From assembly GCA_014378195.1 (NCBI GenBank), contig JACMOC010000043.1, forward strand, positions 85,143 through 149,142: DNA of 64,000 bases. Direction: 5' to 3'. The position numbers and the translations under genes are program-made. A model generated the notes under the pieces. It saw only the letters and a program-made list of their open reading frames with translations. It had not been told where the DNA came from and did no database searches. Origin of the DNA: Oligoflexus sp. Its GTDB lineage: Bacteria; Bdellovibrionota_B; Oligoflexia; Oligoflexales; Oligoflexaceae. This document shows positions 50,658 to 58,642 of the stretch, one piece after another (position 1 is the first letter of the stretch; each line of letters starts with the position of its first letter).

Positions 50658-52442
50658 ATGGGATCGAATCGTTATGTATTGGGCTCGTTGTTTGTCTCCT
50701 TGCTCGGCGCATCATGCATGCATAGAGGTGAAGGCGAGAGCCAGGATAAAGATAAAAACAAGACAGTCACCAATCCTTCGACTGGCGAAGTCAGCAAAAA
50801 GACTGACACTGAAGTCCCAGCTGAATTCTGGTCACCTGAACGCAAAAAATCCAATGCGTCATTTTATTATCTCGCGGGCGAATATGAGTTGATGAATCGC
50901 AATGCAGGGGGCGCCGCTAAGCTTTTCGAAACCGCTTATAATATGGAACCCAACGCGTTTGTCGGTTCCAAACTCATCGAAAGCAAATCGCTCAGCAATT
51001 TTGATGAATCCTTGACCCTCGCCAAAAAAATGTCCCTACTCTATCCGAATAATCCTGATATTCAGCTATCTTACGGGCGACTCCTGGCCGCCAAAGGTGA
51101 GATGAAAGACGCCGAGACTTACCTCCGCAGCGCAGTGAAATTAAGACCGGAGAACCTCGAGGGAAGTGTTCTTCTTATTCAGCTGCTTCAGGCTCAAAAC
51201 AAAACGAAAGAGGCGATCGTAGTCGCCAAAGCCATGGTGGAACGAAACGGTGATTTTGTCGAAGGTTGGGCGTTGCTCGCCCGACTTTACCTTGTCAATA
51301 ATCAAGCTGCTAACGCCGTCGCGCCAGCGCGCAAAGCTTATGATCTCAATAGTACCGACTCTGAAAAAATCCACCTTCTCGCCGTGAGCCTACTGCTCGG
51401 GAAACAGACCAAACAAGCGTTGACCTATTTCGACTCACTCATCAAACCCGAAAACTTCTCGGACGATTCCATAGAAAAAATGCTCAAGCTCTATGAAGAG
51501 ATCGGCGCCAACAAAGTTTATCTCAAGGACTTTCAAAGAGCTGATAAGGAAACCGCCAAAAAAAGCGACGGTTTAAGTTTCCAAATGGCCGTATTGGAAT
51601 GGGGCAAACAAAACTTCTCGGATTCCTCTCAAATCCTTGCCGATCTCGCGAAGCGTTACCCACAGAATGAAAAGCTTAGTTATCTCCTCGCCCTCACGCG
51701 CGAAAAAAATGGCCAAGCCGACGAAGCTCTCAAGGTCTATCTGAGTTTTGATACAAAATCGGATCTGTATTCCGTTACGCGTGTCCGTGCCATCGATCTT
51801 CTCAAGCGTCTCGGCCGCACCGAAGATGCTTTGAAAGTCGCCAACGAAGCTATTGATACCAAAAACGAACAGTCCGTAGTTTTTTATTCCCTGGCATCCA
51901 ACCTTTTGAGCAACACGAATCGTAACGACGAAGCGATTGCTTTGGTCAATAAAGGCCTTGTTACGGATCCAGGCAATGTTGAGCTTCTTTTCCTTAAAGC
52001 AGTTTTTCTTGAAAAGGCCAAAAAGCTTGAAGACAGTATTGCAACACTTCAGGAAGTGATCAAACGGGATCCGAAACACGCAGCTGCTCTCAATTACCTG
52101 GGTTATATGTATGCGGAACGCAATATACACCTTGATGACGCAGAGAAACTGATCAAACGCGCTCTCGACGAAAAGCCTGAAAATGGTTTTTACCTCGACT
52201 CTTTAGGCTGGGTCTATTATCAACAAAAACGATATTCGGAATCAGTTGCTGCTTTGGAAAAAGCCCTCCAACTCTCCAACAACGATCCGACGATCTCCGA
52301 GCATCTTGGCGACGCATACGTGAAGGTCGGAGATGCTCAGAAGGCGCAAGCCGCTTACAAGTTGTTTTTGGATAACGTGAAAGATCCCAAAGACCTGGAA
52401 AGGGTTAAGGCAAAATATGACATGGCGAACTCTGCAGACTAG
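50658..52442 (+). CDS. TPR-repeat lipoprotein
   Basis: 594 residues from ATG 50658 with AGGGT eight bases upstream. The N terminus is a lipoprotein signal with LLGASC (Cys about residue 20), then a charged linker. From about residue 60 to the end there are many TPR repeats (for example AETYLRSAVKLRPENLEGSVL and AALNYLGYMYAERNIHLDDAEKLIKRALDEKPENG, in parts). The last repeats resemble those of outer-membrane assembly or PEP-CTERM-type TPR lipoproteins. Its tail overlaps the following lipoprotein gene by 26 bases. Partner unknown. Confidence 0.85.
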   Translation: MGSNRYVLGSLFVSLLGASCMHRGEGESQDKDKNKTVTNPSTGEVSKKTDTEVPAEFWSPERKKSNASFYYLAGEYELMNRNAGGAAKLFETAYNMEPNAFVGSKLIESKSLSNFDESLTLAKKMSLLYPNNPDIQLSYGRLLAAKGEMKDAETYLRSAVKLRPENLEGSVLLIQLLQAQNKTKEAIVVAKAMVERNGDFVEGWALLARLYLVNNQAANAVAPARKAYDLNSTDSEKIHLLAVSLLLGKQTKQALTYFDSLIKPENFSDDSIEKMLKLYEEIGANKVYLKDFQRADKETAKKSDGLSFQMAVLEWGKQNFSDSSQILADLAKRYPQNEKLSYLLALTREKNGQADEALKVYLSFDTKSDLYSVTRVRAIDLLKRLGRTEDALKVANEAIDTKNEQSVVFYSLASNLLSNTNRNDEAIALVNKGLVTDPGNVELLFLKAVFLEKAKKLEDSIATLQEVIKRDPKHAAALNYLGYMYAERNIHLDDAEKLIKRALDEKPENGFYLDSLGWVYYQQKRYSESVAALEKALQLSNNDPTISEHLGDAYVKVGDAQKAQAAYKLFLDNVKDPKDLERVKAKYDMANSAD

Positions 52443-53121
52443 CGGACTCTTAGCGTTAACCTTCGGGCTATACTCCTGTGCGACCACGGAGACTTATTCG
52501 CCGGTCCAATTGCCGGCTTTTGCCGGGGCCTATTTCAGTGATTGTACCGGCAAGGACGGCAGCGTTTCGATGGAGCTGTTTTCTGAGGGCAAAGTTGAGC
52601 AGATTTTTGATGCGGACTGGACGGCCGATGCCAATGGCGACTTTGGCCTCGCCAGTTATTCTCCTTTGGGCCAAACCCTTTTTCAACTCGATTTTGTGCA
52701 CAAATCCCAGACTCTCAAAACCACCGGCAAATCTTTCGCAAATCTCGAAAATCTTGCGGTTGGCGATCGCCGTCTGGTCGAATATAACGGGCATAGCATC
52801 GGCCTCAAAACTGACGAGATCGCCTGCCTTCTCAATCATAAACTGCCGCAGAGATGGACTCAGAAAATTGTTTCCCATGACGAAACCGCTGAAAACATCG
52901 AATACGTTATAGTTGACAGCAAACGCACGATTCGACTTTCGCTTGCCAAGCACGGTAACCGGAGCGAAGTTTTCTGGAAGGCAAATATCAATTGGAGTCT
53001 CTATATGGGCCTCAAAAAGCTCCAATTATCTGTTCGATTGTTGAGGGATGAACCGGCGTTGGTCCTCCACTCGGATCAATTTGAAAAAGTTGACCTCCGC
53101 ATCGTTTCGCAGGAGGAATAG
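52417..53121 (+). CDS. Putative lipoprotein (LolB-like position, identity uncertain)
   Basis: 234 residues with lipobox LYSC (Cys about 21). The mature part is predicted to be mostly beta strands (VSMELFSEGKVEQIFDADW, QTLFQLDFVHKSQTL, LQLSVRLLRDEPALVLHS). A half-barrel such as LolB or an unrelated outer-membrane lipoprotein is possible; nothing visible settles it. It overlaps the TPR lipoprotein gene by 26 bases and is followed 2 bases later by the MshEN-like gene, so these genes and murG form one unit. Confidence 0.65.
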   Translation: MTWRTLQTSGLLALTFGLYSCATTETYSPVQLPAFAGAYFSDCTGKDGSVSMELFSEGKVEQIFDADWTADANGDFGLASYSPLGQTLFQLDFVHKSQTLKTTGKSFANLENLAVGDRRLVEYNGHSIGLKTDEIACLLNHKLPQRWTQKIVSHDETAENIEYVIVDSKRTIRLSLAKHGNRSEVFWKANINWSLYMGLKKLQLSVRLLRDEPALVLHSDQFEKVDLRIVSQEE

Positions 53122-53123
53122 TC

Positions 53124-53591
53124 GTGAACTTGCTGTCTGATCTGGAAAAGGCTGACACGATCAGTGCAACCAATGTGCGTGTGATCGAAAAGTACTGCAG
53201 TCGCTGGGGCGTAAGCGCTTATCATGCTTTACTGCAAACTCACATGCTTACAGAACATGATCTCGCCGATGCTATAGCCGAGACTTACAGCATCGATCGG
53301 GTTTACAGTTTCGATAAAAATGATCTTGACCTCAGCGTGCTTCGTAAAGTCTCTTACGCCGATGCGATTCGCTATCAATGCTGTGCTCCTCAACGTGACG
53401 AGAAAGGCAGCTATCTTGTTTACATCGTTGATCCCACAAACCAAACGTTGATGAGTTTTCTCAGTCAGCATTTGGACGGTTATCGTTTGGTTGTTGTTGA
53501 CCTAACTTTGATGGCGCGCAGTATAGAAGAGGCTTATCCTCTCGAACTCCAATTGCCTTCGCTCGAAAGCCTTGAACCGAGGACCCCATGA
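53124..53591 (+). CDS. Stand-alone MshEN / GspE-N-like domain protein
   Basis: 155 residues, GTG start with AGGAGG seven bases upstream. The pattern matches the N-terminal domain of type II/IV secretion ATPases: LLQTHMLTEHDLADAIAETYSIDRV, then a Leu-Arg-x-Val segment LSVLRKVSYADAIRYQCCAPQ and YLVYIVDPTNQTLMSFLSQHLDGYRLVVV. No ATPase domain follows. In MshE this domain binds c-di-GMP; whether the ligand residues persist here is unclear. 4-base overlap with murG (ATGA). Confidence 0.65.
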   Translation: MNLLSDLEKADTISATNVRVIEKYCSRWGVSAYHALLQTHMLTEHDLADAIAETYSIDRVYSFDKNDLDLSVLRKVSYADAIRYQCCAPQRDEKGSYLVYIVDPTNQTLMSFLSQHLDGYRLVVVDLTLMARSIEEAYPLELQLPSLESLEPRTP

Positions 53592-54649
53592 CTAAAATCG
53601 TCTTGACCGGAGGCGGCACGGCTGGCCATGTCATGCCCCATATCGCAATGCTACAGGCCTACAAAAAGGTGGGCTGGGAGCTTTTCTACATAGGCTCGGA
53701 CGGTATCGAAAAGGGGCTGATCGAGAAGGAAAATCTTCCTTACTACACCATACAGACAGGCAAACTACGCCGCTATTTTTCGCTCCGGAATTTCACAGAC
53801 TTATTTCGCATAGGCTGGGGCTTTGTGCAATCTCTTGGACTGCTGATGAAAATAAGACCGGACCTCGTTTTCAGCAAAGGCGGTTTTGTCAGCGTTCCTG
53901 TTGCTTTCGCGGCTTGGTTGCTTCGCATTCCCGTTATTTCTCATGAAAGCGATCTTACGCCCGGACTCGCAAACCGCTTGATCGCTCCGATATGCCGGTT
54001 TCTTTTCTACGCTTTTCCCGATACGCGGGCTTTGATCAAGGTAAAGGAATCAGCGGAAGCTGGTATTCCTGTTCGCCCTTCGCTTTATCGTGGTGACAAG
54101 GATCGAGGGCTTGCATTCTGCGGTTTCACGACTGATCTTCCCGTACTTCTTGTTATGGGCGGCAGCCTAGGGGCGGAACGTATCAATCGTTCTCTTGAAG
54201 AGATACTTCCTGAGCTTGTGCGGGATTGGCAAGTTGTGCATCTAACGGGAAAAGGCAAAGGCATAAGCTTCACGCACAAACGATACCGGGCGTTTGAATA
54301 CGTGAATGAGGGCCTTGAAGATATCTTTGCGGCCGCCGACGCTGTTATCAGTCGCGCCGGTGCCAATTCGCTTTTTGAATTGAAAGCGCTTCGCAAACCT
54401 ATGCTCCTTATTCCTTTAGAACTCGGAAGTCGAGGCGATCAGGTGCACAACGCACGATCTTTCGAAAAACAAGGTTGGGCTTTAGTTTTAAGCGAAAAGA
54501 TTCTATCAGCGGATACTTTGAAAGAGAATTTGCGAAAGCTGCAATTAGGCGCAAACGTACAGATTGCCGCGATGTCCAAATCCGCCGCTCAGGATGATGG
54601 CGGACTCGGGATCATTCACGTCATGCAGGGTCTGCTAAAGAAGAAATGA
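53588..54649 (+). CDS. murG: UDP-N-acetylglucosamine-N-acetylmuramyl-(pentapeptide) pyrophosphoryl-undecaprenol GlcNAc transferase
   Basis: 353 residues. GT28 enzyme that makes lipid II. N-terminal glycine loop VLTGGGTAGHVMPHIAM, second loop VFSKGGFVSVPVAFAAW, HESDLTPGLANR (usually HEQN), and the UDP-GlcNAc site with VMGGSLGAERINRSL, AADAVISRAGANSLFELKA and PLELGSRGDQVHNAR. The ESD for EQN change and short C terminus are slightly unusual. It is isolated from the usual mur-fts cluster. Confidence 0.92.
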   Translation: MTKIVLTGGGTAGHVMPHIAMLQAYKKVGWELFYIGSDGIEKGLIEKENLPYYTIQTGKLRRYFSLRNFTDLFRIGWGFVQSLGLLMKIRPDLVFSKGGFVSVPVAFAAWLLRIPVISHESDLTPGLANRLIAPICRFLFYAFPDTRALIKVKESAEAGIPVRPSLYRGDKDRGLAFCGFTTDLPVLLVMGGSLGAERINRSLEEILPELVRDWQVVHLTGKGKGISFTHKRYRAFEYVNEGLEDIFAAADAVISRAGANSLFELKALRKPMLLIPLELGSRGDQVHNARSFEKQGWALVLSEKILSADTLKENLRKLQLGANVQIAAMSKSAAQDDGGLGIIHVMQGLLKKK

Positions 54650-55396
54650 AAGTTTGGCGAGTGAGACTTGAGTGCGGTTTGTCCAAAAACTCTGCTCAAG
54701 TCCAATTTGCACAAAGGGTGTAAAAGGGCTGATGTTTACGCCCCACGAATAAACCGTTCGTTTAACGTTCCAAACGGGCAAATCACTCGCAGTGAGCGAG
54801 AAAAAGTCATCCTTAGCCTGCGTCTCGCCTTTTTCCCACTGCTCGCTTACACCGGCTGATACGATTAAATAACGAAATAGGCCATAACTTACGCCGAGCT
54901 CGATGGCATCAGTTGCGATGTTTTTGACTTCGTGGTAGTTCCGCATTTCGCTGTGACTTCCGCGGAGTGCGATGGATGGAACGGAAAATCCCTCAAAGAG
55001 AGTCCACTGGATATGAGCGCCAGCCTGCATGGCTTTTTTGCCATCTAACATCGTCATGGATCCACCGAAGTCCACTGGCCAAGGGGTTCCTCGGCTCAGA
55101 AAAAGCCTTGGCTTAGGCGTATCGGTTTGGTCCTTAGAATCCGCGGTGACGGTCTGATCATTCGCACCGCTGAACCCCGAGGGAGCGAGTGCGCCGACGC
55201 CAAAGTTCGTCCCGTAGGATCCTTTGGAGTGATAACCTTCAGTTGGGCTATAATAATTGAGCTGAGACCAGATTTCCTGTTTTCGTTCGAAGCTTGATAT
55301 TTGAGCTGTAGCAAGCGATGGTAGGCTCGTTAGAGCAAGTGGAAACGCTATACCGGAAGCGGTCCATATCCAAGCTGTTCTAGGGCTTAATTCCAT
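54635..55396 (-). CDS. Hypothetical exported protein, possible outer-membrane beta barrel
   Basis: 253 residues. Signal peptide ending in LPSLATAQ. The mature part has strand-like amphipathic stretches (GGSMTMLDGKKAMQAGAHIQWTLF, FSPFVQIGLEQSFW-type) and aromatic girdle residues, suggesting a barrel. The C terminus overlaps murG by 15 bases. It is similar in style to the protein at 48852-49682, but no clear identity is visible. Divergent from pabA with 25 bases between start codons. Confidence 0.62.
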   Translation of the reverse strand: MELSPRTAWIWTASGIAFPLALTSLPSLATAQISSFERKQEIWSQLNYYSPTEGYHSKGSYGTNFGVGALAPSGFSGANDQTVTADSKDQTDTPKPRLFLSRGTPWPVDFGGSMTMLDGKKAMQAGAHIQWTLFEGFSVPSIALRGSHSEMRNYHEVKNIATDAIELGVSYGLFRYLIVSAGVSEQWEKGETQAKDDFFSLTASDLPVWNVKRTVYSWGVNISPFTPFVQIGLEQSFWTNRTQVSLAKLSFLL

Positions 55397-55421
55397 AAAC
55401 TTTTTCCAAAGTACGAATATT

Positions 55422-56030
55422 ATGCGTGTGGCTTTTCTAGATCATTATGACAGCTTCAGTTTTAACCTGATAGACCGCTTGTTCTCTGACGCTGAGATAG
55501 AACTTTTTTACATTCCGTATGATGATAGAGACGCTGTGCAGAAGCTTATGCGCGCGCCTATACCCCTTATTGTCTCGCCTGGGCCGAAACGCCCCGAAGT
55601 CTTGCCCGATACCCTTTCTTTGATGAGGGTCCTTCTCGGCAAAGCGCCTATTCTTGGAATATGCTTGGGGCATCAATGTCTCGGGCACATCCTCGGGGGC
55701 AAAATTGGCAAGGCCCTTAATCCCTTTCACGGTGCGACTCAACTTGTTCATACTGTTGGAAAAAATGAACTTATTAACAGGTTTTCCACAACTTTTTTGG
55801 CCACCCATTATAATTCACTTATTGTGGAGCGTGCGACCCTGCCGCCCGAGTGGGTCTGGGCCGTAAGTGAAGCAGGCGAAGTTGAAGGCATTGCCTGGCA
55901 TGAAGGCCGATGGCCAGCGATTGGCGTGCAGTATCATCCCGAGTCATTTTTATCGGAACAGCAGCAGCCTTTGTTTGATCTGTGGTTTGAACTTGTTAAC
56001 AGCTACTACCATGGACCTGCAGAGACGTAA
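55422..56030 (+). CDS. Class I glutamine amidotransferase, PabA/TrpG type
   Basis: 202 residues. Provides ammonia from glutamine to aminodeoxychorismate or anthranilate synthase. It begins VAFLDHYDSFSFNL, has SPGPKRPEVLPD, the nucleophile Cys in ILGICLGHQCLGH, and the His-Glu of the triad in GVQYHPESFLS. No partner pabB or trpE is adjacent, so PabA and TrpG cannot be told apart. No Shine-Dalgarno is seen, so leaderless or coupled translation is possible. Confidence 0.9.
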   Translation: MRVAFLDHYDSFSFNLIDRLFSDAEIELFYIPYDDRDAVQKLMRAPIPLIVSPGPKRPEVLPDTLSLMRVLLGKAPILGICLGHQCLGHILGGKIGKALNPFHGATQLVHTVGKNELINRFSTTFLATHYNSLIVERATLPPEWVWAVSEAGEVEGIAWHEGRWPAIGVQYHPESFLSEQQQPLFDLWFELVNSYYHGPAET

Positions 56031-56071
56031 AAAAAAGAGCGCTCCTTTCAACAAGGCAGCGCTCTTTTTTT
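56029..56071. terminator. Bidirectional rho-independent terminator
   Basis: Stem AGAGCGC/GCGCTCT (7 bp, extended by A/T pairs) with runs of A on the left and T on the right, serving the convergent pabA/trpG-type gene and PTPS-like gene. Confidence 0.92.
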
Positions 56072-56088
56072 AAGTTTACGTCTGTGGC

Positions 56089-57033
56089 CTAAATCTCAGC
56101 GATCGCGCCCTTGCCGATACCTTCAAAACACTTCACGCGGATCGGCCCACCGATTTCGATACCTTCATTCGCGATCAGTTTTGCGAGTTCAAACGCAATC
56201 GACTCAATGCTGGTTTCGTCTTCGACGAGGAAAACACGGTTCGCAGGAACAGTGGCTTCGTACTCTCCGAGAGAACCCCTGTAGGAAATCGTAAGAGGAT
56301 CAGTGTTATCCGCGCGCGTTCCGGATTTTACGCCGGCGGGAGGATTCACAAGTTGCTTCAACGAAGCGATGTGTACGACCGAACCCAATACTTCGTGCGC
56401 AAGCCATTGCTCGAGGTCGTGACGACGTTCGTCGGCAACCTGCACTTCAATCAAACTCCGATGCCCGTGGAATAAACGTTGGCAAAGGCCTTCGTGGCCT
56501 GTGATGCCGTGGCTATAGCGGAAAAAAGATTGTCCACTGATCACTTCTTCTTTGCGCAAATGCACTTCAACCGAGACAATTTCCTCGGGAAGACGGTGAC
56601 GAATCAATCGCGAGCATTCCGCTTCGATAATCTCACGTGTCACTTGCATGGCGCGCATGGGGTAAACCGCGCCCTTTGGACAAAGGTAAGACCAATCCGA
56701 GTTAACGCCGGTCAAACGGCTCTTGGCCTGGAGCTTCCAGAGTTCGCCGCGCTCGGTCTCCTGATAGTTCACAAGCTTCGATTGAGCGGGAATAACTAGG
56801 GTATGATCGACAGTCGACTTCAAAACTTGCTTCACAAGATTCTTCAAGTGACTAAAATCATAGACAAAGCCGTTCGCATCCAAAAGGCCTGCTACCGTGA
56901 TATCCACAGTCCATGATTGACCCGTGACACCCACAGAGGGATCGAAGATCGCACAGTCGATCTTGTCGATATCATTAATAAAAAGCCGACCGTAGCGCTC
57001 TTTGCTCTCATCGAGAGCAGCTTTGTCTTCCAT
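56089..57033 (-). CDS. Two-domain 6-pyruvoyl-tetrahydropterin synthase / QueD-like protein
   Basis: 314 residues. The C-terminal half is a PTPS fold: YSHGITGHEGLCQRLFHGHRSLIEV carries the zinc-type HGH, and CFEGIGKGA provides the Glu seen at the end of QueD. The N-terminal half is a second PTPS unit (WTVDITVAGLLDANGFVYDFSHLKNLV, STVDHTLVIP), but the HGH position reads GQS. So one half is likely catalytic and the other structural or altered. QueD-type activity would be 6-carboxytetrahydropterin synthesis for queuosine or deazapurines. ATG 57033 chosen; a GTG 9 bases earlier is in frame. Confidence 0.72.
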   Translation of the reverse strand: MEDKAALDESKERYGRLFINDIDKIDCAIFDPSVGVTGQSWTVDITVAGLLDANGFVYDFSHLKNLVKQVLKSTVDHTLVIPAQSKLVNYQETERGELWKLQAKSRLTGVNSDWSYLCPKGAVYPMRAMQVTREIIEAECSRLIRHRLPEEIVSVEVHLRKEEVISGQSFFRYSHGITGHEGLCQRLFHGHRSLIEVQVADERRHDLEQWLAHEVLGSVVHIASLKQLVNPPAGVKSGTRADNTDPLTISYRGSLGEYEATVPANRVFLVEDETSIESIAFELAKLIANEGIEIGGPIRVKCFEGIGKGAIAEI

Positions 57034-57205
57034 CGTAAACACCGCCAGATATTAATAGAGTAAACCGATTTATAGACCCGGAGAAACGGGGTTGCGGACT
57101 TAGGTTCTCCACTCTATAACAATTGCTTCAAGCACCCTTGACGCGGGAGCATCATGTATAAAGAATCTCCCGCTGAAATTCAAGAATCACTAAAGGAAAA
57201 ATCCC

Positions 57206-58642
57206 ATGAGCCGTGAGGTCCGTGTTCGAATCGCCCCCTCTCCCACCGGTGATCCGCATGTTGGGACTGCCTACACCGCTCTGTTTAACTATGCTTTCGC
57301 AAGGAAAAACAAGGGTAAGTTCGTGCTTCGTATTGAAGATACGGATCAGACCCGCGCGAAGTCCGGCAGCGAAGCCATGATACTCTCTAGCCTTAAATGG
57401 CTTGGGTTAAATTGGGATGAAGGTCCGGACGTAGGCGGTCCTTTTGGTCCCTACCGGCAATCAGAACGGCTTGTTATCTATAAAGAGTACTCGCAAAAAC
57501 TTGTAGCGAATGGAACAGCCTACCACTGCTTCTGCACCGCTGAGCGTCTTGATGGGCTCCGCGCGAAGCAAAAAGAAGAAGGATTGACCACTCGTTACGA
57601 TGGTCACTGCCGTACTTTAAGCCCTGAAATCGTTACACAAAAGTTGGAGGCAGCCGAACCTAATGTCATTCGTCTGAAGGTTCCGGCGAGCGGCACGGTG
57701 AAATTCGAAGACCTCTTGCGAGGTGAGCTCGAATTTGACGTCGATCGCGTTGACGATCAAGTCCTGATGAAGACCGACGGATTCCCCACCTATCACTTGG
57801 CGAATGTTGTCGACGATTATCTGATGAAGATATCGCATGTAATTCGCGCCGAGGAATGGATTTCATCGACGCCCAAACACGTTCTTCTCTACCAAGCGTT
57901 CGGTTGGGAGGCTCCTGTATTCTGTCACCTTCCCCTCCTTCGCAACGCCGATAAATCGAAGATCTCCAAACGAAAGAACCCGGTGTCTCTTGCGTACTAC
58001 AAACGCGCCGGAATCTTGCCGACGACTCTGGTGAATTATTTGGGAATGATGGGCTGGAGTTTTGGGGATGACAAAGAAATTTTCTCGCTCGATGAGATGA
58101 TCGAAGTGTTTGACCTGAAAAAGATCTCACTTGGCGGACCAGTCTTTGACCTTGCGAAGCTTACGTGGCTCAATCAGCACTATATTCAAAAGCTCAGCCC
58201 AGAGAATTTTGTTGATTACATTCGCGATGAGATTTTCAGCAAAGACTATCTCTTGAGTCTGCGTCCCCTCCTGCAGGACCGTATGTCTCGTTTTGAGCAA
58301 TTTGTGGATAATTTCAGTTTCTTTTTCAACGGGCCCTTACATTACCAGGGTCTGGAGATCCTGCCTAAGGGCAAAGACGCAGCTGCCATGGGTGCAATGC
58401 TCAGTGACCTCGTCGAAAAGCTCGACGATCTCTACGAGTGGAATCATACGGCCATTCATGATCTTTTAAATGCTCATCGCGAAGCGATCGCCTGGAAGCC
58501 CAAGGATTATTTCATGACCGTTCGTCTGGTCACGACAGGCCGCAAAGACTCGCCACCTCTGGCTGAATCTTTGGAGCAAATCGGTAGGGAAATGGTGCGG
58601 TTTAGAATTCGGAACTATCTCGACTCTGGTTTACTGAAGTAA
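57206..58642 (+). CDS. gltX: Glutamate-tRNA ligase
   Basis: 478 residues, class I. HIGH-type motif APSPTGDPHVGTAYTAL, then RIEDTDQTR, and KMSKS variant DKSKISKRKN. Complete anticodon-binding C terminus. Overlaps the SNF2 gene tail by 12 bases in convergent orientation. Promoter region 57043-57205 shows nothing else. Confidence 0.97.
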   Translation: MSREVRVRIAPSPTGDPHVGTAYTALFNYAFARKNKGKFVLRIEDTDQTRAKSGSEAMILSSLKWLGLNWDEGPDVGGPFGPYRQSERLVIYKEYSQKLVANGTAYHCFCTAERLDGLRAKQKEEGLTTRYDGHCRTLSPEIVTQKLEAAEPNVIRLKVPASGTVKFEDLLRGELEFDVDRVDDQVLMKTDGFPTYHLANVVDDYLMKISHVIRAEEWISSTPKHVLLYQAFGWEAPVFCHLPLLRNADKSKISKRKNPVSLAYYKRAGILPTTLVNYLGMMGWSFGDDKEIFSLDEMIEVFDLKKISLGGPVFDLAKLTWLNQHYIQKLSPENFVDYIRDEIFSKDYLLSLRPLLQDRMSRFEQFVDNFSFFFNGPLHYQGLEILPKGKDAAAMGAMLSDLVEKLDDLYEWNHTAIHDLLNAHREAIAWKPKDYFMTVRLVTTGRKDSPPLAESLEQIGREMVRFRIRNYLDSGLLK

